A stretch of DNA of 64,000 nucleotides from CAVXHQ01 sp963789535. GTDB taxonomy: Bacteria; Pseudomonadota; Alphaproteobacteria; Rhodobacterales; Rhodobacteraceae. Below are positions 54,742 through 63,019 of the stretch, piece by piece. The stretch lies in the NCBI GenBank assembly GCA_963789535.1, contig CAWBKU010000005.1, positions 1,550,001 through 1,614,000 on the forward strand. Reading direction: 5' to 3'. Position 1 is the stretch's first letter; each line of letters starts with the position of its first letter. Both the position numbers and the translations under genes were made by a program. The notes below the pieces were generated by a model. It worked only from the letters and a program-made list of their open reading frames with translations. It did no database searches and was not told the origin of the DNA.

Positions 54742-55791
54742 GTGAACGCCCTGAAATCCATCGTCATCCACGCCGCGAAAGACCTGCGGGTCGAGGACCG
54801 CCCGACCGAAGCCCCCGGTCCCGGACAGGTGCGGATCGCCCTTGCCGCAGGCGGCATCTGCGGTTCCGACCTGCATTATTTCAACCACGGCGGCTTTGGC
54901 GACATCCGCCTGAAAGAGCCGATGATCCTCGGGCACGAGGTGTCGGGGCATGTCATGGAACTGGGCGCGGGCGTGACCGGCCTGCGCGTCGGCCAACTCG
55001 TCGCGGTGTCGCCCTCGCGGCCCTGCGGCACCTGCCGCTACTGCCGCGAGGCGATGTTCAACCACTGCCTTAACATGCGGTTCTACGGCTCGGCGATGCC
55101 GTTTCCGCACATCCAGGGCGCGTTCCGAGAGGTGCTGGTGGCCGAGGCCGCGCAATGCGTGGACGCGGACGGCCTGACGCCCGAGGCGGCGGCGATGGCA
55201 GAGCCGCTGGCGGTCTGCCTGCATGCGGTGCGCCGCGCGGGGCCGCTGATCGGCAAATCGGTGCTGGTGACGGGCTGCGGACCCATCGGGATCCTCTGCA
55301 TCCTCGCCGCGCGCCGCGCCGGGGCTGACCTTATCGTGGCGACGGATCTGGGCGATTTCACCCTCGGCATGGCGCGCCGGGCGGGGGCCGACGTGACGGT
55401 GAACATGGCGCAGGAGGCCGACCGGATGGCGCCCTTTGCCGAGGAAAAGGGCACGTTCGACGTCCTGTTCGAATGTTCGGGCGCCGCCGTGGCCCTCTCC
55501 GGTGCCGTGCCGGTGCTGCGCCCGGGCGGCAGCATCGTGCAACTGGGCCTCGGCGGCGACATGACCCTGCCGGTGCAGGCGATGACGGCCAAGGAACTGG
55601 TGCTCAAGGGATCGTTCCGCTTTCACGCGGAATTCGCGACGGGCGTCAGCCTGATGCAGAAGGGGCTGATCGACGTCGCACCCTTCGTCACCCAGACCTT
55701 CGACCTCGCGCAGGCGCAGGTGGCGTTCGAGACGGCGGGCGACCGCAGCCGCGCCCTCAAGGTGCAGATCGCGTTCCCCGGCGCGGCGTGA
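54742..55791 (+). CDS. idnD: L-idonate 5-dehydrogenase-like zinc alcohol dehydrogenase
   Basis: 349 residues. The catalytic zinc ligands are C40 (GGICGSDLHYF), H65 and E66 (ILGHE). The structural zinc is bound by C95, C98, C101 and C109 (CGTCRYCREAMFNHC). The NAD loop GCGPIG is near 175. HYFNHGGFGDIRLKEP is the idonate dehydrogenase form of the loop. It starts at GTG 54742. Sorbitol or threonine dehydrogenases are less likely given the partner gene. Confidence 0.85.
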   Translation: MNALKSIVIHAAKDLRVEDRPTEAPGPGQVRIALAAGGICGSDLHYFNHGGFGDIRLKEPMILGHEVSGHVMELGAGVTGLRVGQLVAVSPSRPCGTCRYCREAMFNHCLNMRFYGSAMPFPHIQGAFREVLVAEAAQCVDADGLTPEAAAMAEPLAVCLHAVRRAGPLIGKSVLVTGCGPIGILCILAARRAGADLIVATDLGDFTLGMARRAGADVTVNMAQEADRMAPFAEEKGTFDVLFECSGAAVALSGAVPVLRPGGSIVQLGLGGDMTLPVQAMTAKELVLKGSFRFHAEFATGVSLMQKGLIDVAPFVTQTFDLAQAQVAFETAGDRSRALKVQIAFPGAA

Positions 55792-55911
55792 GGGGCGGCG
55801 AGGACCGATGGTCCGGTGCCGGGCGCCGCTGAGGGCGATAGGCGCGGCGCCATTCCGGCACCGCCCACCCGATGAACCTGACTGCCGCCCGTCGCCCCGC
55901 GGACGCGGCGG

Positions 55912-55940
55912 CCGTCACGAAACCTTCACCCTCCCGTCAC
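55912..55940 (+). promoter_or_regulatory. Pho box with three 11-base-spaced repeats upstream of phnC
   Basis: Three 7-base direct repeats, CCGTCAC, CCTTCAC and CCGTCAC, start at 55912, 55923 and 55934. They match the CTGTCAC-type PhoB half-site and have the exact 11-base period of Pho boxes. The site ends 54 bases before the chosen phnC start. Confidence 0.8.
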
Positions 55941-55967
55941 GCAACATCGACGTTCGCCCCGCACATG

Positions 55968-55991
55968 GTCCCCCAAGCGGCCTTTGGGGGG
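55968..55991 (+). promoter_or_regulatory. Hairpin over the phnC ribosome binding region
   Basis: CCCCCAA pairs with TTGGGGG around a 7-base loop (GCGGCCT). The 3' arm is the G-run that precedes ATG 55995 by only a few bases. Folding would hide the ribosome site; whether it regulates is unknown. Confidence 0.5.
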
Positions 55992-55994
55992 CAC

Positions 55995-56831
55995 ATGCTG
56001 ACGATCGAGAAACTGACCAAGAGCTTTGCCGGCAAGACCGCCGTCGACGATGTGACGCTGGCCGTCGAGCGGCCGTCGATGATCGGCGTGATCGGGCGGT
56101 CCGGTGCGGGCAAGTCGACCCTGTTGCGGATGCTCAACCGGCTGTCTGACGCCACCTCGGGGCGGATCGTGTTCCAGGGCACCGACGTGACGGCGCTGCG
56201 CGGCGCGGCGAAGCGGCGCTGGCACGCCCAGTGCGCGATGATCTTCCAGCAGTTCAACCTCGTGCCGCGCCTCGATGTGGTTTCGAACGTGCTGCACGGC
56301 ACGCTCAACGCCCGCTCGACGCTGGCCACGATGTTCAACATCTGGCCCGCCGCCGACGTCGGGCGCGCCATCGCCATCCTCGACCGCCTCGGCATCGCCG
56401 AGCATGCGCCCAAACGCGCCGAGGCGCTGTCGGGCGGCCAGCAGCAGCGAGTCGCCATCGCCCGCGCCCTGATGCAGGATCCGCAGATCATCCTCGCCGA
56501 CGAACCGATCGCCAGCCTCGACCCGATGAACGCCCAGATCGTGATGGAGGCGCTGCGCCGCATCCACGAGGAGGACGGGCGCACGGTCGTGTGCAACCTG
56601 CACACCCTCGATACCGCGCGCCGCTATTGCGACCGCGTCATCGGAATGCGCGCGGGCCGCGTCGTGTTCGACGGCACCCCCGAGATGCTCAGCACCGCCG
56701 CCGCGCGCGAGATCTACGGCGCGGACGCGCGTTTCAGCGAGGCCGCGACCTCGACCCAGATCGAACAGGATGCGCCCGCCCATGCGGCAGCGGCCGAGGC
56801 CGGTCGCCTCGAGGCGCTGGCGCAGTACTGA
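55995..56831 (+). CDS. phnC: Phosphonate ABC transporter ATP-binding protein PhnC
   Basis: 278 residues. Walker A GRSGAGKS is at 34-41, the signature LSGGQQQR near 145 and Walker B IILADEPIASLDP near 166. The start is MLTIEKLTKSFAG at 55995; the in-frame open stretch upstream would run through the Pho box and is not coding. It energises PhnE1/PhnE2. A C-terminal Ala-rich tail extends past the usual end. Confidence 0.93.
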   Translation: MLTIEKLTKSFAGKTAVDDVTLAVERPSMIGVIGRSGAGKSTLLRMLNRLSDATSGRIVFQGTDVTALRGAAKRRWHAQCAMIFQQFNLVPRLDVVSNVLHGTLNARSTLATMFNIWPAADVGRAIAILDRLGIAEHAPKRAEALSGGQQQRVAIARALMQDPQIILADEPIASLDPMNAQIVMEALRRIHEEDGRTVVCNLHTLDTARRYCDRVIGMRAGRVVFDGTPEMLSTAAAREIYGADARFSEAATSTQIEQDAPAHAAAAEAGRLEALAQY

Positions 56832-56889
56832 CCCCCTTTCGACCCGCCCCCGAACCCGGCGGCGGACCCTCAACCGGAGAGACCACGCG

Positions 56890-57801
56890 ATGAAATCCCT
56901 GACCCTTGCCCTGCTCGCCTCGACGGCGCTGGCCACCGCGACGCAGGCCCAGTCCATCGACGAGTTCAACATCGGCGTCCTCGGCGGCGAGAACGCGCAG
57001 GACCGCATGACCGCCAACCAGTGCCTTGCCGATTATGCCTCCGAGGCGCTCGGCGGTGTGACGGTCAACATCTTTACCCCCGCCGACTACAACGGCGTCA
57101 TCCAGGGCTTGCTCGGCGGCACCATCGACATGGCCTGGCTCGGCGCCTCGGCCTATGCCGCGATCTACCTCGAGGATCCGGACGCCGTGACGCCGGTTCT
57201 GGTCAAGCAGAACCTCGACGGCTCGATCGGCTATTACTCGATCGGCTTTGCCCGCGCCGACAGCGGCATCACCAGCATCGAGGACTTGCAGGGCAAGGTC
57301 TTCGGCTTCGGCGATCCGAACTCGACCTCGGGATTCCTGATCCCCTCGGTCGAGATCCCCGAGGTGGCCGAGGGCATCACCATGGAACCCGGCGCCTATT
57401 TCGGCGACGTGGTGTTCACCGGCGGCCACGAGCAGACCATCGTCGCGGTGAACGCGGGCGACGTCGACGGCGGCGTGACCTGGGCCGACGGGCAGGGCAA
57501 CTGGGAGGACGGCTACAACTCGGGCGCGCTGCGCCGGGCGGTGGACGCGGGCCTCGTCGACATGAACGATCTGGTGGAAATCTGGCGCAGCACGGTGATC
57601 CCCGAGGGTCCGGTGGTTCTGCGCACCGCCCTGCCCGAGGACGTGAAGGCGACGATGACGGCCCTCGTGACGGACCTCATCAATACCGACCCCGAGTGTG
57701 CCTACGGCGTGGCGGCGGGCGAGACGCTCGGTTTCATCCCGGTCGAGCATGACCAGTACCTCACGATCATCGCCGCCCGCGTCGCGGAAATCGGCGGCTG
57801 A
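56890..57801 (+). CDS. phnD: Phosphonate ABC transporter substrate-binding protein PhnD
   Basis: 303 residues. Signal peptide 1-20 (ending LATATQA), then a family 12 phosphonate-binding fold with FNIGVLGGENAQDRM, DMAWLGASAYAAIY and FGFGDPNSTSGFLIPSVEI. The phosphonate is usually held by Ser and Thr of the GDPNSTSG loop. A terminator-like hairpin follows it. Confidence 0.93.
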   Translation: MKSLTLALLASTALATATQAQSIDEFNIGVLGGENAQDRMTANQCLADYASEALGGVTVNIFTPADYNGVIQGLLGGTIDMAWLGASAYAAIYLEDPDAVTPVLVKQNLDGSIGYYSIGFARADSGITSIEDLQGKVFGFGDPNSTSGFLIPSVEIPEVAEGITMEPGAYFGDVVFTGGHEQTIVAVNAGDVDGGVTWADGQGNWEDGYNSGALRRAVDAGLVDMNDLVEIWRSTVIPEGPVVLRTALPEDVKATMTALVTDLINTDPECAYGVAAGETLGFIPVEHDQYLTIIAARVAEIGG

Positions 57802-57823
57802 TCCCCGGCATTTCAGCACCTTC

Positions 57824-57856
57824 GCACCGGCCCTGCGCATGGGGCCGGTGCTTTTT
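57824..57856 (+). terminator. Terminator-like hairpin between phnD and phnE1
   Basis: GCACCGGCCC pairs with GGGCCGGTGC around a short loop and is followed by TTTTT. It lies inside the operon, 22 bases after phnD, and would cut read-through into the permease genes. That would give more PhnD than PhnE. Confidence 0.85.
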
Positions 57857-57885
57857 CATTCACTTGCCGAGGGACGCCCGATCAG

Positions 57886-58740
57886 ATGGCCGTTGCCGCA
57901 ACCGCGATCACCGAGAGCTACCGCGACATGGCCCGCCGCAGGCGGCTGATGAACGGCATCCTGCTGGCGCTCTTCGTCGCCCTCATGGTCGGCGGGTTCC
58001 TGACGGCGCAGGAGCGCAACGCGGGCGACTTTCTGCCCGGGCTGCCGCGGATCCTCGACTTTCCGGCCAGCGTCGTGGCCGAGGCGTGGCAGAACGCCGC
58101 CCAGCTTCCCGGGTTTCTGGCGCGCTATTTCCCCTCGCTGATCGAGACGGTGAACATCGCCGCCGCATCGACGCTGCTCGGCGGCCTCGGCGGCCTCGTC
58201 CTGTCGCTCTTTGCGACGCGCGGCCTCGCGCTCTTTCCGCGGGTGGTGCCCTGGGTGCGGCGCCTCCTCGACGTGCTGCGCGCCTTCCCCGAGATCGTGA
58301 TCGCGCTCGTCCTGATCTTCGTGCTCGGCGGCGGTCCGGTGCCGGCGATGATTGCCATCGCGCTGCATACCGTGGGCGCGCTGGGCAAGCTGTTCTCCGA
58401 GATCAACGAGAACGCCGCCCTCGGCCCGGTGGAAGGGCTGCGTTCGACGGGCGCGAACTGGACGCAGTCGATGCTCTTGGGCGTGCTGCCGCAGGTGGCG
58501 CCGAACTACCTCAGCTATGCGCTGTTGCGGTTCGAGGTGAACATCCGCGCCTCGGCGATCCTGGGGTTCGTCGGCGCGGGCGGCATCGGCTATGACCTGC
58601 GCAACACGATTACCTTCGGCATGGGCAAGTTCGACGAGGCGGCGGCGATCTTCGTGCTGCTGTTCGCCACCATCGTCGTCGTCGACCAGACCTCGTCGCT
58701 CTTGCGCAACCGCCTGACCCACGGGCGGGCAGGGGCATGA
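57886..58740 (+). CDS. phnE: Phosphonate ABC transporter permease PhnE (first)
   Basis: 284 residues. An N-terminal helix at about 22-42 is followed by the permease core (FPSLIETVNIAAASTLLGGLGG and on) and an EAA-like loop ENAALGPVEGLRSTGANWTQS. The end GGIGYDLRNTITFGMGKFDEA is typical of PhnE. It partners the second permease, whose ATG overlaps its stop. Confidence 0.92.
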   Translation: MAVAATAITESYRDMARRRRLMNGILLALFVALMVGGFLTAQERNAGDFLPGLPRILDFPASVVAEAWQNAAQLPGFLARYFPSLIETVNIAAASTLLGGLGGLVLSLFATRGLALFPRVVPWVRRLLDVLRAFPEIVIALVLIFVLGGGPVPAMIAIALHTVGALGKLFSEINENAALGPVEGLRSTGANWTQSMLLGVLPQVAPNYLSYALLRFEVNIRASAILGFVGAGGIGYDLRNTITFGMGKFDEAAAIFVLLFATIVVVDQTSSLLRNRLTHGRAGA

Positions 58741-60035
58741 GCGTCGCCGCCGATCCGCACCCCCTCGTCGCGAGCGTACACCGCGGCCTGAATGCCAAAC
58801 GGCGGACGGCGTTCGGTGTGCTGGCCGCGGTGATCGCCTATCTGGCCTATGTCTTTGCCGCCTTCGACGTGGGCACGGTGCTGGCCCGCGCCGATGGCGA
58901 GGATGCGGCGATCCTCGTCTCCGACAGTTTCAGCTACAAGACGCACGTCACCCGCGACAACCGGACCGGCGTCGTCGAGGTGTCGATCGAGGGCGAGCGC
59001 AAGGGGCGCTATCCCGACGGCACCGCGCCCGGATGGGTGGGTCTGGGGCCGACGACGACCGTCGACCTCGGGGACGGATACCTCGTCACTTTCGGCCCAG
59101 AAGAGATCGCCTTCGCCATCCCCGGCTATGGCACGATCACCGCGCGGCCCGGTGCCGACGGGGTGAACGCGGTCCTGCCGGACGGCCCGGTGCCCGACTG
59201 GATCAACGCCTCGGCCAACCGCCTCGCCGTGACCACCGACGCGGGCCGCCTCAGCATCACCCGCAACCGCACGGAGGTCTTCCGCTACTTCGCGGTGTGG
59301 GAATTGTTCTTCTTTACCCTCGACAGCCCCTATCAGGCGATGACCTGGGGCGAGGTCGGGGGCCGCGCGATGTCGGGCGAGGCGGGGGCGATCTGGCGCG
59401 ACTTCTGGACCAACGCGATGTGGCGGCACGGTGCCGTCGCCTGGGCGATCTTCGAGACGGTGCTGATGGCGTTCCTCGGCACCTTCGGGGCGGCGATGAT
59501 CGCGCTGCCGCTGGGGTTTCTCGCGGCACGCAATTTCACGCCGCTGGGGCCGCTGCGGTTCGCGATGCGCCGCATCTTCGATTTCCTGCGCGGCGTCGAC
59601 GGCTTGATCTGGACGATCGTCCTCAGCCGCGCCTTCGGCCCCGGGCCGATGACCGGCGCGCTGGCGATCCTCGTCACCGACACCGGTTCGTTCGGCAAGA
59701 TGTTCTCGGAGGCGCTCGAGAACGTCGACGACCGGCAGATCGAGGGGGTGACGAGCACCGGCGCCAAACCGCTTCAACGCTACCGCTTCGGCGTCATTCC
59801 GCAGGTGACGCCCGTGCTCCTGAGCCAGGTGCTCTACTTCCTCGAGAGCAATACGCGGTCCGCGACGATCATCGGCGCGATCACCGGCGGCGGCATCGGC
59901 CTGTTGCTGACGCAGGCGATCATCACCCAGAAGGACTGGGAGGAGGTGACGTATTACATCGTCCTGATTCTGATCATGGTGATGGCGATGGACTGGTTCT
60001 CGGGCTGGCTGCGGCGGCGCCTGATCGGCGGATAG
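58737..60035 (+). CDS. phnE: Phosphonate ABC transporter permease PhnE (second, long form)
   Basis: 432 residues, about 160 longer than a plain PhnE. After a first helix at about 25-47 comes a hydrophilic stretch of some 140 residues (about 50-190), rich in beta-type sequence such as VVEVSIEGERKGRYPDG and TTTVDLGDGYLVTFGPEE. The normal permease core follows (ETVLMAFLGTFGAAMIALPL, EAA-like loop DDRQIEGVTSTGAKPLQRY). The insert would be periplasmic. Long second permeases occur in related bacteria, I believe. Its role may be substrate docking. Confidence 0.88.
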   Translation: MSVAADPHPLVASVHRGLNAKRRTAFGVLAAVIAYLAYVFAAFDVGTVLARADGEDAAILVSDSFSYKTHVTRDNRTGVVEVSIEGERKGRYPDGTAPGWVGLGPTTTVDLGDGYLVTFGPEEIAFAIPGYGTITARPGADGVNAVLPDGPVPDWINASANRLAVTTDAGRLSITRNRTEVFRYFAVWELFFFTLDSPYQAMTWGEVGGRAMSGEAGAIWRDFWTNAMWRHGAVAWAIFETVLMAFLGTFGAAMIALPLGFLAARNFTPLGPLRFAMRRIFDFLRGVDGLIWTIVLSRAFGPGPMTGALAILVTDTGSFGKMFSEALENVDDRQIEGVTSTGAKPLQRYRFGVIPQVTPVLLSQVLYFLESNTRSATIIGAITGGGIGLLLTQAIITQKDWEEVTYYIVLILIMVMAMDWFSGWLRRRLIGG

Positions 60036-60040
60036 GGGCG

Positions 60041-60760
60041 TCAGGCGCCCAGCGTCAGCGTCACCCGCGCGCCCGCGAACCATGTCTGGCCGTATTCGAC
60101 AGGGTTTCCGTCCGGATCGACGTTGATGCCCGACGAAAGGATGAGGGCGGCACCCTCGGCCAGATCGAGGTGCGCGGCCTGTATCCGGTCGGCGGTGACG
60201 GCGGTCAGGCGGGTCGCGCGGCGGGTGTAATCGTCGACGCCGTGCCGTTTCAGCGCCGCCGTGACGGATGCGAGGGCCGCGAGGTCGTCGCAGAGCCCGG
60301 CGAACCGCAGCGCGGGAAAGACCGAGCGGAAAAGCGCGATGGGCACGGCGTCGGCGAACGACAGGCCGTCGTATACGTGAACGGCGGCGCCGGGGGGCAG
60401 GGCGAGGGCCTCGGCCTCGGGCGGGGTCGCGGTGCGGGTGGCCAGCGCCAGCACCCGCTTGCCCGGCACCTTGCCGGCCGCCGCGAGGTTCTGGTGGAAC
60501 CGCACGCGCGCGCCCACGGGATAATCGGTGGGTGCCTGCGTGACGAAGACGCCCGCACCGCGCCGCGCGCGCACCTGCCCCGCCTCGGCGAGGGCGGCCA
60601 GCGCCCGGCGCACGGTATGCCGGTTGACGCCGAATCGCGCCGAGAGCACCGCCTCGGTCGGCAGTCGCGCGCCCGGACCGAACGCGCCGCCCGCGATCTC
60701 CTCGCGCAGCGCGTCGCGGATCACCTGCCAGAGCGGGGCAGGGCGGGGGGGCGCTGTCAT
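60041..60760 (-). CDS. phnF: GntR/HutC-family regulator PhnF
   Basis: 239 residues. Residues about 11-78 form the GntR winged helix (LREEIAGGAFGPGARLPTEA, RFGVNRHTVRRALAALAEAG), followed by a UTRA ligand domain (about 95-235) with a GINVDPDGNPVEYGQTWF ending. PhnF represses phosphonate genes. It lies opposite to the operon between phnE2 and phnG. The start is MTAPPRPAPLWQ; the frame upstream crosses the operator and is not coding. Confidence 0.92.
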   Translation of the reverse strand: MTAPPRPAPLWQVIRDALREEIAGGAFGPGARLPTEAVLSARFGVNRHTVRRALAALAEAGQVRARRGAGVFVTQAPTDYPVGARVRFHQNLAAAGKVPGKRVLALATRTATPPEAEALALPPGAAVHVYDGLSFADAVPIALFRSVFPALRFAGLCDDLAALASVTAALKRHGVDDYTRRATRLTAVTADRIQAAHLDLAEGAALILSSGINVDPDGNPVEYGQTWFAGARVTLTLGA

Positions 60761-60812
60761 GAAAGTTTCACCCTTTGGGGAATTGAACGTCGCGGGGATC
60801 GGGTCTATGAAT

Positions 60813-60840
60813 TTGTCTAGTTGTATAGTAGAATAGACAA
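60813..60840. promoter_or_regulatory. PhnF-type operator between phnF and phnG
   Basis: TTGTCTA at 60813-60819 and TAGACAA at 60834-60840 form a perfect 7-base inverted repeat; TATAG lies between them. The AT-rich patch stands out from its surroundings. It lies 52 bases before the phnF start and 18 before phnG. HutC-type GntR proteins prefer GT-N-TA-N-AC sites, which this resembles. Confidence 0.72.
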
Positions 60841-60858
60841 GCGCGCGGAGTTGTCCAG

Positions 60859-61329
60859 ATGCCCACGACCGAGACGCCGATGACGCAGGCGCAGACCGAC
60901 CGCCGCGCCTGGATGGGCCTGCTGGCGCGGTCGCCCGCGGCGCGGGTCGCCGCACTCTGGCAGGCCGTCGGCCGCGAACCCGCCCACCGCGTCGTCCGCG
61001 CCCCCGAGGTCGGCGGCGTCATGGTGCGCGGGCGGACAGGTGCCGTCGGCGCGGCGTTCAACCTTGGCGAGATGAGCGTGACGCGCTGTGCCGTGCGCCT
61101 TGGGGAGGGACCGGTGGGCCACGCCCATGTGCAGGGCCGCGACCGGGAACACGCCCGCATCGCGGCCCTGATCGACGCGGTCATGCAGACCGACGGCGCC
61201 GCGGCGCTCGAGGTCGCGATCCTGACGCCGCTGCGGCGCGAAGAGGCCGGGCGCCGGGCCGACCGCGCGGCAAAGGCGGCGGCGACGAAGGTGGATTTCT
61301 TCACGATGGTCCGGGGAGAGGACGCATGA
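60859..61329 (+). CDS. phnG: C-P lyase core subunit PhnG
   Basis: 156 residues. The opening RRAWMGLLARSPAARVAALWQAV and the core VRAPEVGGVMVRGRTGAVGAAFNLGEMSVTRC are characteristic. PhnG, H, I and J form the core complex; PhnG helps PhnI make the ribose-linked phosphonate from ATP. The stop overlaps the phnH start. Confidence 0.93.
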   Translation: MPTTETPMTQAQTDRRAWMGLLARSPAARVAALWQAVGREPAHRVVRAPEVGGVMVRGRTGAVGAAFNLGEMSVTRCAVRLGEGPVGHAHVQGRDREHARIAALIDAVMQTDGAAALEVAILTPLRREEAGRRADRAAKAAATKVDFFTMVRGEDA

Positions 61330-61913
61330 CGATGGCCGGTGACGGCGTGGAGGGCGGTTTCGCCGACCCGGTGCGCGATGCCGCGGCGGCATTCCGCGTC
61401 CTGATGACGGCGATGGCCCGCCCGGGCGAGATTGCCTGCCTGACGGTCGCCGCCCCGCCCGCCCCCCTGTCGGTGGCGGCGGGGGCCGCTCTGCTGACGC
61501 TTTGCGACCCCGAGACGCCCCTCTGGCTCGCCCCCTCGCACGACACGGGCGCGGTGCGCGCATGGATCGCGTTCCAGACCGGGGCGCCGCTGACCGGGCC
61601 GGCCGGGGCGGTGTTCGCCGTGGGCCGCTGGGACGAAATGCCGGTCGCGGATTTTCCCGTCGGCACGCCCGACTATCCCGACCGCTCGACGACGCTGATC
61701 GCCGAACTGCCCCGCCTCGCGAACGACGGCACCGCCCTGCGCGGCCCCGGCATCGCCGAGATGGCGCATCTGTCGCTGCCCGACGTGTCGGCGCTGCGGC
61801 AGGCGCGCTTTCCGCTCGGCCTCGACGCCTATCTCACCTGCGGCGACCGGCTCGCGGCCCTGCCGCGCAGCACGCGGGTCGGGCCAGCGGCCCGCAATCG
61901 GGACGCTACCTGA
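61326..61913 (+). CDS. phnH: C-P lyase core subunit PhnH
   Basis: 195 residues. GGFADPVRDAAAAFRVLMTAMARPG is the family opening and TLCDPETPLWLAP a second conserved stretch; PDYPDRSTTLIAEL and LRGPGI follow. PhnH is a structural subunit of the C-P lyase core. Its TGA overlaps the phnI ATG. Confidence 0.93.
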   Translation: MTMAGDGVEGGFADPVRDAAAAFRVLMTAMARPGEIACLTVAAPPAPLSVAAGAALLTLCDPETPLWLAPSHDTGAVRAWIAFQTGAPLTGPAGAVFAVGRWDEMPVADFPVGTPDYPDRSTTLIAELPRLANDGTALRGPGIAEMAHLSLPDVSALRQARFPLGLDAYLTCGDRLAALPRSTRVGPAARNRDAT

Positions 61914-63019
61914 TGTATGTCGCCGTCAAAGGGGGCGAAAAGGCCATCGACGCGGCCCACGCCTGGCTCGCCGAGGAGCGGCGGGGCGACCCGTCGGTGC
62001 CCGACCTGAGCGTGGCGCAGATCCGCGAGCAGTTGGCGCTGGCCGTGAACCGGGTCATGGCCGAGGGCTCGCTCTACGACCCCGACCTTGCCGCGCTGGC
62101 GATCAAACAGGCGCGCGGCGACCTGATCGAGGCGGTGTTCCTGATCCGCGCCTATCGCACGACGCTGCCGCGCCTCGGGCACTCCGCGCCCGTCGACACC
62201 GGCGCCATGGCCTGCGACCGGCGCGTCTCGGCGACCTTCAAGGATGCGCCGGGCGGCCAGATCCTCGGGCCGACGTTCGACTATACGCACCGGCTGCTGG
62301 ACTTTCACCTCGCCGCCGACGGCGCCGTGCCTGCCGCCGCGATGGGCGCTGCCGACACGGTCCCCAAACCGCACATCATGTCGTTCCTCGACCGTGAGGG
62401 TCTGATGGAACCCGAGCCTGCCGACGATGCGGCGCCCCCCGACCTGACCCGCACGCCGATGGAACTGCCCGCGTCGCGCGCCCTGCGCCTTCAGGCGCTG
62501 ACCCGCGGTGACGAGGGCTTCGTGCTCGGGCTCGCCTATTCGACGCAGCGCGGCTATGCGCGCACCCATGCCTTCGTCGCCGAACTGCGGATCGGCACGG
62601 TCGCGGTCGAGATGGACATCCCCGAGCTGGGGTTTTCGGTCGAGATCGGCGAGATCGAGGTGACGGAATGCGAGACGGTGAACCAGTTCCGCGGCTCGAA
62701 GACCGAGCCGCCGCAGTTCACCCGCGGCTATGGCCTCGTGTTCGGGATGAGCGAGCGCAAGGCGATCTCCATGGCGCTCGTCGACCGCGCGCTGCGCTGG
62801 CGCGAACTGGGCGAGGACGACGTCGGCGCACCCGCGCAGGACGAGGAGTTCGTGCTGATGCATGCCGACAACATCCAGGCGACCGGGTTTCTGGAACACA
62901 TCAAGCTGCCGCACTACGTCGATTTCCAGGCCGAGCTGGAACTGGTGCGAAGGTTGCGCGGTGAGGCGCAGGCGGCAATGGCGAGGCGGCGGAATGAGCG
63001 TCGACTGGACAGAGGTTGA
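61913..63019 (+). CDS. phnI: C-P lyase core subunit PhnI
   Basis: 368 residues starting MYVAVKGGEKAIDAAHAWLA, the conserved PhnI N-terminus. Later motifs include DTGAMACDRRVSATFKDAPG and VTECETVNQFRGSKTEPPQF, which carry conserved polar residues. PhnI is the nucleosidase-like subunit that swaps adenine of ATP for phosphonate. The normal next gene, phnJ, is displaced by 435 bases because another gene is inserted, which starts inside the last 26 bases of phnI. Confidence 0.94.
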   Translation: MYVAVKGGEKAIDAAHAWLAEERRGDPSVPDLSVAQIREQLALAVNRVMAEGSLYDPDLAALAIKQARGDLIEAVFLIRAYRTTLPRLGHSAPVDTGAMACDRRVSATFKDAPGGQILGPTFDYTHRLLDFHLAADGAVPAAAMGAADTVPKPHIMSFLDREGLMEPEPADDAAPPDLTRTPMELPASRALRLQALTRGDEGFVLGLAYSTQRGYARTHAFVAELRIGTVAVEMDIPELGFSVEIGEIEVTECETVNQFRGSKTEPPQFTRGYGLVFGMSERKAISMALVDRALRWRELGEDDVGAPAQDEEFVLMHADNIQATGFLEHIKLPHYVDFQAELELVRRLRGEAQAAMARRRNERRLDRG

